NCBI RefSeq assembly: GCF_036324505.1
Contig: NC_086368.1
Location: 248,001-312,000 of the forward strand
DNA: 64,000 nucleotides
Source of the DNA: Eleginops maclovinus
Lineage: Eukaryota; Chordata; Actinopteri; Perciformes; Eleginopidae
Direction: 5' to 3'
In this document: positions 1-9,774 of the stretch, one piece after another
How positions within the stretch are numbered: the first letter of the stretch is position 1
Layout: every line of letters begins with the position of its first letter
The notes under the pieces: generated by a model
What the model was told of the DNA's origin: nothing
The model's input: only the letters and a program-made list of their open reading frames with translations
Database searches by the model: none
Position numbers and translations under genes: made by a program

Positions 1-493
1 TCGTGGCTGATTTCCTCTCCCACTCGGCGGAGGGGGGGGGGGGGGGGGAGTCAGCTTTCGCCCGGCGGGATCCCGGCCTGAGTCGGGCGGTGGGGGTATG
101 TGGCAGCCGGGTGTGGTTAGAGCGCCGGCTGCTGGGGTGAGGGGAGTGGCTCGGCCGGAGACCAGACAGCTGATCAGAATCAGGTAATCAGTCATTTAAT
201 ATAAAGCATGTTGGTAACCTGGTTCTGGTCTGTCTTGCAGTAGGCTGGGTCCTGGGAAGCCGACACTCACCGTCCTGGCCTTGCCCGTCCTGGAAGTGCC
301 GGGGAGCTGTCTTTCGTTTGCATGTTTCTTGTGGAATAAACGCTATTATTGTTGCCCAACCCCGAACCCTTCCGTCTCTTGTCTTCAACCTGAGCGATCC
401 TGCTCACAAAGGTCTTACCTTTCTTGAATAGCCATCTATTCCCCCAATGATAACAAAGTTAACCTGTTTTTAAAAAAAGGGACAAGATAAGAA
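1..493. other. unassigned GC-rich then AT-rich DNA with a 17-G run
   Basis: No convincing gene is visible. A run of 17 G lies at 32-48. An AATAAA hexamer lies at about 335-340 in a GC-rich stretch, so this could be the 3' end of a transcript or an LTR cut by the window edge. I cannot tell which. Confidence 0.3.
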
Positions 494-656
494 TTAACCC
501 CTAAACACATAGCAAATGTGGCAGCATAACAAAATCTGTTGATGCTTTGTGAAGTCAATGATAGACAATGATATGATTACATACACAAGATATATACAAC
601 TAGACATTAAAAATAATAAAATGAACAGTTTACATACGCACAGCATGCAGACAAAC

Positions 657-1704
657 CTGATGACCTTGTGGTTGATGTCAGTGTGCACCATGTACTTGGG
701 GTAAGGAACTGTGTATGTTCTCCTCACCACACATCCCATCTGGGTCATCCTGGAGAGCACAGCAACGCTTTCCACATGATGCATGGATGCATACACCCGT
801 TCCCATTGCACTCTGTGTCCCTTCGGAGGTAGAGCACCTCGGACTACACTGTAGCCAGCATCTGGCATTGTACTTTTTATTGTGGTGATCAATGAATCCA
901 ATTCATCATCAGTGCAGCCACTATATGAAGCAGATATAAAAATGCCATTTTCAGGGATCCCCCTAAATAGCGTTGCTCTAGACACACCCAGGAGTCTGAC
1001 GATACAACCCGATGGCAGTCCCAGTTCAACCAGATGTGTCAGAGCCTCTACTCAAGGGTCACAAATGTCTGTTGATTATCTCTCTCTTGCTGGATAAGGC
1101 CATTCGGGCCATACTGTATATTATTCCCGACATCAACTATGTCACCCAGTGCACTTAAAATAACAAATTCCTGACTGTACGCAAACTGTAACCCTTCGAA
1201 ACCAACAGGTGTCCTATCCAAGATGTTCATCAGTCAATCTTGAAGTCTTTGAAGGATTTCACGCTTTATTGATTCCTGGGGGGAAAATAATAGAAAAGAT
1301 AGATAAAATGTGACCACCAGTGCTCAACGTTCGACCATTTGTTTACCAACACCGGTTAATCCAATTTAACGTCAGCTCTAAATGCTTTATGGAACACAAT
1401 GGAATATATTTTTGAATAATAATTTGAGCAGGAAACTTTTGATTCATTCTTTCTAAGCTGTCCCTAAAAGAAACAAGAGAATGAAAGAAGTTGTATGTAT
1501 GGACATGTATGGTTAATGTTAGCTATTTAAGGCAATAATCCTAGGTAGTCTATTAGCATTATATAGCTAACTCGCATTACATGCCACCAATATAACTTCC
1601 ATTCCAACAGTAACACATCACTTAAGTCACAAGAATTCATACCTAAAACATATTTAATCATTCACGTAGAGACACTTATCACTTACACCTGTGCTAGACG
1701 CCAT
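657..1704 (-). pseudogene. integrase-core family protein, copy A (broken, 5' exons)
   Basis: This is the 5' part of a member of a multi-copy teleost family that has an N-terminal helix-turn-helix-like region and a DDE integrase-type core. Exon 1 is 1704-1687 (MASSTG), ending at a GTAAGT donor. The next exon is 1275-657, preceded by a C-rich tract and CAG acceptor. It ends after HKVIR with a GT donor, the same exon boundary seen in copy B (HKLIR). Two breaks are visible: an in-frame TGA just after the residues LQRLQD (near 1236), and a frameshift near 1045. The region 494-656 reads on into intron. The core-domain exons would lie to the left and are not in the window. The family name comes from remembered sequence patterns (GHRVQWERV, DINHK), so the function of the family is not established here. 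Confidence 0.6.
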
Positions 1705-2270
1705 GTTGAAGTTGACCTATCAGCTCCGGACAGCACAAAATGCGTATAAGAAGCGCTACGTCACCAATGCAAGAAATCATACCCTCGTGGGGGCGTGCTC
1801 ATGTGATTGGCTTAGAATGGAGAAGACATCCGATTCGCTATAGATGGAAAAAATTACAAGTACAAATCGGGTGAGCGTCAGGGGACTCTCAAAAAACCCA
1901 CACACGAATACACAGCGATCCATGCAGGGAAAGCGGTTTGTGTATGCAGGTTCAGCGGTTTGAAACGGGAAAAAAATGTGTGGATCAAAAATACACGTAA
2001 TGCTTTTTCTTCCTGTATTTGGATTTTATTTACATGTATGTGAAACGGAACACATTTGTGTGTGCATTGAAAATACAAGTGTGAATGATTTTGCGGATCA
2101 TGAAATAGAAGTGTGAATCCTTCTGTGTGCCTTCGTGTATTATGAGACTGATCTGACCCCATATAACTCTTCTGGTTTGTGCTTGACTCTCTCCCAAACT
2201 CACTTCCATAGATCAAGACCCAGGAGGACACCTGAAAACTAGCAAAAGAAGTGGCTTTCCCTAATATAAT
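1705..2270. other. unassigned DNA upstream of integrase-like copy A
   Basis: No gene is supported. The stretch would contain the 5' flank or promoter of the minus-strand copy A. It carries several TGTG-rich segments that look like old repeat. The open frame at 1878-2231 has no recognisable domain. Confidence 0.3.
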
Positions 2271-2556
2271 TTGAGATTTTTACCTTTTTTAAGTTGAAGT
2301 GAGGCAGTTTTGCGATTTTCAGCTTGTCAGCAGCTCAGTGAAAAAAGTGAAAAAAATCAGTGAAAAAAAAAACAATGGCCGAAAAAAGTCAGAAAAACAT
2401 CAGTCAACTTCCGGTTGGCGAGCAGAATGGAGTAGTGTTTTTTTTCCAGGCTCCTGACATACAGTCCCTATTTTCAATATTATTCAATCAAATTAATCCT
2501 AACCTCGCTATAATTACATTGTAAATGGTACATTAACAGTCTTAGCCAGCCAATAT

Positions 2557-3356
2557 ATCTAAACCCAGCGGTAAACAATAAAAAAAAGAACAACTTGCCT
2601 CAGCGGACTCCGCTATCGACAAGGCTACTTTAGATAGTATGCTATCTGAACTGCGGGCGGACTTGCTAACGAAGCCTGACTCACTATCCGTCAGATTTGA
2701 AAACAAACTCGCAGCCATTGAGGCCAAATTAGACGGCATACAGACCACGGTTACTAACCATGAACAACGCATTTCTGACCTGGAATCTGGGCTGAATCAA
2801 CTACAGTCATTGGAATTTCAGCTAACCAATATGGTTGATGACAATGCTAAACTGAAAGCGAAGATAACCGACCTGGAGGGGAGAAGTAGATGGTGCAACG
2901 TGCATCTTATTGGAGTACACAAATCTGTTGAGGGAACATGACCAACAATATTTTTCTCTAATCTCCTGGTGGATATACTGGGCAAAGGTGTGCTATCTTC
3001 TCCCCCAGAGCTTGATAGGGCTCACCGTGCGGTGAGACCCAAACCAGCAGAGGGGGATAAACCTAGAGCCTTGATCATTTGCTTCCACAAATTTCAGACC
3101 AAGGATATGGTAATTTGTGCTGCCCGCAAGAAGCGAGATGACCTAAAATATGATGGCGAGTCGGAGTACCGACGATTACTGTCCTGAGGTGATGGACCAG
3201 CGAGCTGAGTACAAAGAAGTCATGCATCAGCTGTTCGCTCTCAAGCTCAAGCCTTCACTACTGTATCCAGCGCGACTGTTCATCAGGGCCGACGACGGGG
3301 CGAGACAGCGCTTTTCGGTGAAGGAAGCCCAGCAGTTCTTGGCATCACACTAGAAG
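2557..3356 (+). pseudogene. L1 ORF1p-like nucleic-acid-binding protein, broken
   Basis: ORF1 proteins coat L1 RNA as trimers. The visible order fits: a heptad-rich coiled coil (2639-2880, with repeated FENKLAAIEAKLDGI and LESGLNQLQ patterns), an RRM-like part (RSRWCNVHLIGV, then LDRAHR at about 3010-3030), and a basic C-terminal domain ending LASH at 3353. Breaks: an in-frame TAA at about 2581, a stop at 2939-2941 followed by a frame change, and another frameshift at about 3180. The expected start codon appears mutated to ATA. The nearest fit is Transposase_22/L1 ORF1 of fish Tx1-like LINEs. Confidence 0.75.
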
Positions 3357-3710
3357 TCCGGATCTTTGGTGGTAAATGACTGATTCCAGCAAGAGGCAAT
3401 TGGCTGCTCAGGTTACGCTTATTTTATTTTTTTCTTGGCATGCTTTTTCCTCTACCCAAATGGACAAACTTGATTATAGCCTAAGCTAAATTGGGGATCT
3501 CAGACTGTCTGATAGGTTTACAGGTAGGCTAGTTGTTCTGTGTGATATGTCGTTGGCACATGCTCTTGCCTAATTTTAATCTAACCTATATCTTAAATGT
3601 AACCCTTGTTTGAAGTAGCCATGGACTTTGTGTAACGTGGGCTGTGCTGGGAGCGCAGGTCAGTGCGGGTTTTGGTGTGAGTTGCAGTGTTACAGAAGTG
3701 TTTTCCTTTC

Positions 3711-3718
3711 TCCTAGAC
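3711..3718. repeat. left 8-bp target-site duplication of hAT A
   Basis: TCCTAGAC immediately precedes the left terminus and is repeated perfectly at 6603-6610 after the right terminus. An 8-bp duplication is the hallmark of hAT transposition. Confidence 0.95.
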
Positions 3719-4138
3719 CAGGGGTTTTCAACCGGTGGTCCGCGGACCCCTGGTGGTCCGCGGCGGCATTGCATGTGGTCCGTGACAAGAGCCTATGTTG
3801 ATCAGTTCACCATTGTTTTTTTTTAATATAAATTCGCTTTGATATTTCAACACATTTCCAGAATACCGTTACATATCGTGAAAAATATGTTTAAAATAAT
3901 ATAAAGGAAATTCAAGCTGACAGAATGTAGCCTTGCGCCTATCCAGTCTATGGTAGCCTGTGATTCGCTAATGGTAATGAGTTGCGTCGCTAACCTCACT
4001 TATTATTCATTACGTACAGTCTTGCGAGCAAAGTTGACACACATTTATAAGCATAGCCGACGAGAGTATTTTAAGATAGGTTGTAGTACAGCAAACATTT
4101 GTTACATATGTACTAGTCTAGCTATATATCTAGCACCA

Positions 4139-6031
4139 ATGGATCGTTTTGTAGTGAGGAAAGTGCCAGAGGGACAGGCTGCCATGACAGAGGGTCAGGC
4201 TGCCACGACAGAGGGACAGGCCGCCACGATAGGGCAAGGACAGGCTTCCGAAGCGTCAACTTCGCAAAAAAGACGAAAAAGAAAATACAATGAGGAATAT
4301 GTTAAATATGGATTCACAGTGACGACAGACAGAGCAGGAGAGGAGGTACCACTGTGTTTCGTATGTTCAACAATTCTCTGTAATGAAGCTATGAAGCCGT
4401 CGAAACTTACGCGGCATATGGAGACGCATCACGTCCACTTGAAGGCCAAACCCGTTGAGTACATGCAACAGATGTTGCGTGATTTCAAAGGACAGCAGGC
4501 TACCATGAGGAAGAGTGCAAAAATAAATGAAAACGCACTGAAAGCATCGTATCTGGTCGCTCTCAGGGTTGCAAAAAGTAAGAAGCCCCATACCATTGCA
4601 GAGCAGCTTATATTGCCAGCAGCCATAGATATGTGCAGAGCTATGGTAAGCGAAGAATGTGCCAACAAATTAAAAACTATTCCGTTGTCAGACAACACAA
4701 TCGGAAGACGAATTGGGGAAATGGCAAATGATGTCAAAGACCAGCTGATGGCAAAACTTCAGACAGTTCTGTTTTCCCTTCAAATCGACGAGACGACAGA
4801 TGTTACTAATGATGCGCAACTGTTAACATTTGTGCGATACGAGGACAGTGGCACTATGTGCGAGGAATTTCTTTTTTGCAAACCACTGCCCGGGCGAACT
4901 ACCGGTGTAGAAATATTTAAAGCACTGGACGATTTTTTCACGGAGCACAATATCTCGTGGCAGAGGTGCGTTGCATTATGCAGCGATGGGGCCCGAGCCA
5001 TGAGTGGCAGCAAGACTGGACTGTTTGCGCATGTAAGGAGGGTGGCTCCGGGGGTAATTTGGACACACTGCCTGATTCATAGAGAGGCTCTCGCCTCCAA
5101 AGATCTCAGTGTTGAGCTCAGTGGTGTGTTTGATGTCGTTGTCAAGACGGTCAACTTCATAAAACGAAACGCATTGAATACACGCCTGTTTTCATCCCTA
5201 TGCCATGACTTGGGAAGTGAACACAGCTCTCTCCTTTATCATTCAGAGGTGCGTTGGCTGTCTCGCGGCGCTGTGCTCGCCCGTGTGTTTGAACTACGCG
5301 GAGCTATCTACGAGTTCTTGTGCGAGAAGCATTCTGATCTGGCTTCCAATTTCAACGATAGTTACTGGTTAACTAAGCTGGCGTACCTCACAGATGTTTT
5401 TGCAGAGCTGAACAAGTTGAACAGCTCCATGCAAGGGAGAGATGCAAACGTCATGCAGCTCTACGAGAAGCTCGACGCATTTGTGAAAAAAATGTCAAAG
5501 TGGATCGAACGAGTGGAGAGCAATAACTTGGCGATGTTTCCTTCAGTTGAGGAATACCCTGACAGCACTGACATCAACGACACTATATGTGAGCATTTGA
5601 GGAAGCTTGTGCGTCAATTCGCAAAGTACTTCACTGATTCGGAAGAGTGGCGCCGTGACAGCAAGTGGATCCTGCTCCCATTCAGTGACGATGCATCAGT
5701 AGGGTCAAGTCTGACGGCTGTGGAAGAGGATAAGCTGATTGAGATGTCCACAGACTCTGTCAGGAGGCATATGTACGACACACAGCCCCTTGTTAAATTC
5801 TGGATAAGTTGCCAGACAGAATTTCCACAGCTTGCTGCAAAAGCAATGAGGTGTCTTTTGCCCTTTCCAACCACATACCTGTGTGAGAGTGGTTTTTCTA
5901 CACTGGCGTACTTAAAGAATAAGTACAGGGCTAGGCTTGATCCAGAGAATGACATGAGACTGTCTCTGTCTACCATTTCGCCACGAATAGACAGGCTGTG
6001 TGGACTTCACCACGCCCAGATATCACACTGA
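4139..6031 (+). CDS. hAT transposase, ZBED5/SCAND3-like, intact
   Basis: A DNA transposase expected to bind the element ends and cut and paste it. The frame is open from 3950. I chose the ATG at 4139 (MDRFVVRKV) because its context is good and family members start this way; this gives 630 residues. Domains in order: three imperfect EGQAA repeats (about 13-40); a BED zinc finger (about 57-110; CFVC pair, then HMETHH); an RNase-H-like catalytic core with QIDETTDV (about 215), CSDGARAMSG (about 285) and HCLIHREAL; and a C-terminal hAT dimerisation region with LLPFPTTYLCESGFSTL (about 580-600). No stop or frameshift is present. It could instead be a domesticated ZBED5-like host gene, but the TIRs and target duplication argue for a transposon. 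Confidence 0.9.
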   Translation: MDRFVVRKVPEGQAAMTEGQAATTEGQAATIGQGQASEASTSQKRRKRKYNEEYVKYGFTVTTDRAGEEVPLCFVCSTILCNEAMKPSKLTRHMETHHVHLKAKPVEYMQQMLRDFKGQQATMRKSAKINENALKASYLVALRVAKSKKPHTIAEQLILPAAIDMCRAMVSEECANKLKTIPLSDNTIGRRIGEMANDVKDQLMAKLQTVLFSLQIDETTDVTNDAQLLTFVRYEDSGTMCEEFLFCKPLPGRTTGVEIFKALDDFFTEHNISWQRCVALCSDGARAMSGSKTGLFAHVRRVAPGVIWTHCLIHREALASKDLSVELSGVFDVVVKTVNFIKRNALNTRLFSSLCHDLGSEHSSLLYHSEVRWLSRGAVLARVFELRGAIYEFLCEKHSDLASNFNDSYWLTKLAYLTDVFAELNKLNSSMQGRDANVMQLYEKLDAFVKKMSKWIERVESNNLAMFPSVEEYPDSTDINDTICEHLRKLVRQFAKYFTDSEEWRRDSKWILLPFSDDASVGSSLTAVEEDKLIEMSTDSVRRHMYDTQPLVKFWISCQTEFPQLAAKAMRCLLPFPTTYLCESGFSTLAYLKNKYRARLDPENDMRLSLSTISPRIDRLCGLHHAQISH

Positions 6032-6061
6032 CAGGTAGGCCTAATTCTCCCATGTTTTCAC

Positions 6062-6504
6062 TGTTACGACCCTGGCGGGTTTAGGCCCCGCCCTGTGTTA
6101 ATGGTAAGCCTGTTCTCTCTCCCTGCTTTTCTCAATCTCTCTCTGCTTTTCTCAATCTCTCTGTCTCTACAGCAGGTGATTGGTGACAGGTCTGTCCTGG
6201 CTGGGTTATAAAAGCCCTGACCAGCCAGCAGTTGAGGCTGCCTTGGTCTTCATTTGTTGGATTTTGGTTCTCCGGTGTTGTTGGATTTTTGTTCTCCGTT
6301 GTTGTTTTGTCACACACCTAGACTGACTTTGCATGACATTTTTAGTTACTTTTCCCAATACTGAATTGCACAACACTTTATTATTCTTTATTCTTTCTTT
6401 AAAATAATCTTTAATTTAATTTAATTTAATAAATCTACTTTTATTATTATAAAATCTGCGTGGCCTCTCTTTCATGTTTCATGCATTGAGCTATGCATGT
6501 AACA
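6062..6504 (+). mobile_element. candidate solo LTR inside hAT A
   Basis: Begins TGTTAC and ends GTAACA, contains a TATAAA-like box (TTATAAAAGCCC, near 6208) and AATAAA in a T-rich tract (near 6428). This layout resembles an LTR. No matching target duplication is seen at these limits (TTCAC left, CCAAA right), so the limits or the interpretation may be wrong. Confidence 0.35.
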
Positions 6505-6602
6505 CCAAATACACACGCGCACGCGCAGGCACATCAGTGGGCCGCGGATTGCTTTCTAGTCCGAATGGTGGTCCCTGGGACAAAACCAGTTGAAAACCCC
6601 TG

Positions 6603-6610
6603 TCCTAGAC
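6603..6610. repeat. right target-site duplication of hAT A
   Basis: TCCTAGAC, identical to 3711-3718. Confidence 0.95.
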
Positions 6611-7012
6611 TGTACCAACTCAGCTCACTGTGCTCACATTATATAGGTGTAACCTGTCCAGCAGAGTCCATAGGTTCTAGGCATAAACTGTTTAAAAGTA
6701 AAACCGCTGTTCAGAGGTGTTTTGAAAAGAGAGGAAAAAAAGTGAAGTCTCTTGTTTTATTATGAATGTGTGGTAGGGCAGGAGGCTACAAGGGTAAGGA
6801 GCCCCGGTAGAATTTTGATAAGTAGGCAACGTGGCACTTCTGTGTCTGAAGTGGGGGTGGTTGCGGGGTGGGGGGTGCTACCTGTATCTTCGCCTTTTAT
6901 TTACATATATTTGTTTGGTTGTTTTCTTTTTTGTTGTTTTCTTTTATATCCTTTTCTTTGTCACATACTACTCATTTACTACACTGTATAGTCCTAACTC
7001 ACCACTAGCTTA

Positions 7013-8150
7013 ATGGAAAGTAGACACACAATGAATAATATTCGTTTGATATCATGGAATGTCAAGGGGGCAACTCAACCTACTAAAATAAATAAGATTA
7101 TATCTCATCCCCAAAATCTGAAAGGAGATGTGGTATTCCTATAGGAGACCCATTTACATAGTGATGAGATTATGCACATCAAAAGGAGTAGGTTCAGCCA
7201 ATTTTATCACTCAAAGTTTAGTGCAAGAGCTAGGGGTGCAGCCACTTTGATTCAAAATAATATTCCATTTGAAGCAGAAGATGTCATTGCTGACTCAACT
7301 GGTCGGTTTGATATTGTGTCAGGGACATTCTGCCACATCAAAGTCATCCTAGCTAGCATCTATGCACCCAATTGGGATGATGAACAATTTATCTCAAGGC
7401 TTTTTATTTCTATTTCCAATATTGAAACATACCATATTATCATTGGGGGAGATAGAAAAATGCTGATTTGGACAGATCTTCCAATAGACCACATTCCCTC
7501 ATGAAGTCTGCTAAGTTACTAGCATCTTTTGCAGGAGAGCTGGGTATGTCTGTCCCATGGAGGCGCAAATTCCCTGAAAAAAAATATTTTTCTTTCTTCT
7601 CACATGTCCACCACACCTATTCTCGAATAGATTTTTTTGTTGTTGATAACAGACTGCTTTCGAATGTACTCTCATGTGATTATCATAGCATTGTGATCTC
7701 AGATCATGCTCCCACGTCACTAGACAAACTTCCCCAACCACAACCGTTCTTTCAAACCGTGGAGATTTAACTCAAATTTGCTTGCCAATGACCCTTTTGT
7801 AGACTCCTTTAGATCAAACATTCAACTATGAAATAAATGACAAACCAGACTCTCAGACGTGTCGGGAGGCACCTAATGGGAGTCCTTCAAGGTATATTTA
7901 AGAGGCCATATAATTTCCTACACATCCCACCTCAGAAAAATCACCATGTCTAATCAAACAGAGCTAACACAAAAGATTCTGGAAATTGATGAAAGCTATG
8001 CAAATAACCCAGACCCTTCACTTTACAAAAAGGATCTACAATATCAAACTGAGTTCAACCGTTTAACCTCAAATGAAGCAGAAATGCAATTGCTCAAGTC
8101 TAGACAAAGCTGGACTTCGATCAAGAAGTCGATAAAAAAAAAGCGGGCAG
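7013..8150 (+). pseudogene. L1 ORF2 endonuclease region, broken and truncated
   Basis: ORF2 encodes the AP-type endonuclease and reverse transcriptase that nick DNA and copy the RNA. Only the endonuclease and linker remain. RLISWNVKG lies at the N-terminus, ETHLHSDE follows an in-frame TAG (7144-7146), then IYAPN, then GGD with the following residues disturbed by a frameshift near 7465. The C-terminal RIDFFVVDN and ISDHAP motifs lie at 7625-7715. Another frame change near 7750 leads to linker sequence up to 8105 (SNEAEMQLLKSRQSW). Reverse transcriptase motifs are missing. Confidence 0.75.
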
Positions 8151-8169
8151 CTTCTTTGATCAAGTCACT

Positions 8170-8802
8170 TACTACTCTCAAGATGGCCAGCGTTCAGTTC
8201 AATTCCATTGTGTCTTTGAAAGAAGTTCCTTTTAGTCCGTGTGCAAATCCAGATAAATTGGCATTGAAACAAAGACCTCCAAAACCAAATTTAACCATTC
8301 AACAAGTTTCTACAAAGGGGGGAAGACCTACACCCGAGGATTTTCTACAAATTGGTATGAGCGAAAAACCTGGCTAGCAGGCTGTGAAGTAGCCAACGCA
8401 GGTGGCACGGCAGACAGCAATGTTTGGACGTCGACTGGTGTAACAGATATGCACCACCCATCTGAAAAAATAAAGAACCATGAGATGTCGAAGATCCACA
8501 TGGATAGATGCTTTAGATTTTCGTCTTTTGGGAGGTTGAATATTGCCACCCAACTGGATGAGGGATACAGGCTAGCTGTTCGTTGCCACAATGATGAGGT
8601 GAGCAAGAACCGTCAAATCTTCTACCGGCTTGTCCAGTGTGTGAAATTCTGCGGGGTGTTTGAGCTAGCTTTGCGAGGCAAAGATGAAACTGAGGGCTCC
8701 ACCAACCCTGGCATTTTTCTCGGACTGGTCAACTTCGTGGCACATTTAGATCAAGTTTTTGATGAGCATCTAAAACATGCTACGGTGTTCAGTCAATAAA
8801 TA
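8170..8802 (+). pseudogene. hAT transposase fragment, ZMYM/DUF4371 type (hAT B)
   Basis: The N-terminal part of a hAT-type transposase resembling ZMYM1-like proteins. The conserved order is visible: a proline-rich lead (PNLTIQQVSTKGG), a TTF-type zinc-finger segment (WYERKTWLAGCEVANA in the shifted frame near 8350), WTSTGVTDM (near 8430), NIATQLDEGYR, FCGVFELALRG and HLKHATVFSQ. A frameshift lies near 8330, and the catalytic core after about 8800 is missing. It abuts the broken L1, so the junction near 8.17 kb is an insertion or recombination point. Confidence 0.7.
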
Positions 8803-9340
8803 CTTGACTTAATATGCTGCCCCTGTCTTTATGTTGTTTCTGAACATGTCTTTAGGCCTGTTTATGTATTTTACATCCATACATCATTGGATCCATGTAA
8901 ATAATTAATATAATAATAAGTAGAATAATTTATTGTGGACTCACACCATTTCTGCTTATATAGAGGCTCCTGGATGCAACTTTCTTCCATAGCTTTCCAC
9001 CTGTAACTTCTTTAGTGGGCGGGGGATATTTATGTTGTGTGTTGCCATCTAGTGGACACAAGAGGGATCTCTCTCTGAGTTAATCATCTAACAATGACGT
9101 GGGGAACCAGCTTCTAGCAGTCAAGTTGGAATTGGATGAGTTGCGACAATAGCTTGAGGGGACAAAACTACCATTTCAGGTATGGAGTGAACACAAGAAG
9201 CTGGAATTTTCTAAGGTCGGCCCAAAGACTTAATTCCTGGCAAGCCAGTTGGTCATTATTTTTCACCTGGTTTAACTTTTTATGAACGACCCTGCTTCAG
9301 CCACGTCAGCGAACAGCCGACGCACCAAGGCCACTCAGAA
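8803..9340. other. unassigned AT-rich DNA
   Basis: No gene or clear repeat is recognised between the hAT B fragment and the solo LTR. Confidence 0.3.
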
Positions 9341-9345
9341 CATTC
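9341..9345. repeat. left 5-bp target duplication of solo LTR
   Basis: CATTC, repeated at 9775-9779 on the other side of the LTR. Confidence 0.7.
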
Positions 9346-9774
9346 TGTTGTAACTTAATAGCTTACAGTTATAAGATTAATGATTTAATCTGTTTATTGA
9401 TTTAATGCATAGAAAGCTGCTAAAGGTTGTATTACTATTTACAGTTAAAAGGAGAGTTAGAAATAATTATACTTTGTTGTATTCTATCTGATTGATATTG
9501 ATTTGAGATATGTTTTCTGTTGTATTGCCTAACAAAGGGTTAAGAAACTGAACTACCAGAATGCTTAGCGGCTAAAACAAGAGTTACGCGCGTTTTCCTT
9601 AGGATGATAAGTGCCGCGTATACGAAAAATGACGAGCATACATGGAGCTGTTGATTATATGTTTTGTTGGTGTTTGCTGAACGTGTAATGGTCGCTACTA
9701 ATTTCTCTACATAAAGAAGCCTTTGTTCTCATATCCGACGTCCTGCTGTTTATTTTGGAGGTAGTTAATCTACA
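9346..9774 (+). mobile_element. solo LTR (LTR retroelement remnant)
   Basis: A 429-bp segment that begins TGTTGTAAC and ends TCTACA, flanked on both sides by CATTC. TG...CA termini and a 5-bp duplication are what an LTR insertion leaves after LTR-LTR recombination removes the internal region. No coding sequence is inside. The family (Gypsy or ERV) cannot be decided. Confidence 0.65.

Larger units (their letters stand above)
3719..6602 (+). mobile_element. complete hAT DNA transposon (hAT A, ZBED5/SCAND3-like)
   Basis: A 2884-bp element. It starts CAGGGGTTTTCAACC and ends with the inverted form (GTTGAAAACCCCTG). It is flanked by a perfect duplication TCCTAGAC and sits inside the L1 spacer. 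One uninterrupted transposase frame lies inside. A 12-bp palindrome GGTCCGCGGACC lies at 3737-3748 just inside the left end. The perfect duplication and open frame point to a recent insertion. The 3' untranslated part contains an LTR-like segment (6062-6504). Confidence 0.93.
2280..8170 (+). mobile_element. L1/Tx1-type LINE, decayed, split by a hAT insertion
   Basis: A non-LTR retrotransposon of the L1 group. It has an A-rich 5' region with an L1-like segment near 2400, an ORF1 remnant (2557-3356), an inter-ORF spacer (3357-3710 plus 6611-7012) and the endonuclease part of ORF2 (7013 to about 8150). The spacer is interrupted by a complete hAT at 3719-6602. The reverse transcriptase is absent: L1 similarity stops at about 8.15 kb, where a second hAT fragment begins. 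Both ORFs carry stops and frameshifts, so this copy is dead. The left limit is approximate. Confidence 0.75.

Noticed and set aside
32..48. Run of 17 G, considered as a G-quadruplex promoter
   Set aside because: A single homopolymer run at the window edge; no gene context.
1878..2231. Minus-strand open frame, 117 codons
   Set aside because: Low-complexity TGTG-rich translation; no family recognised.
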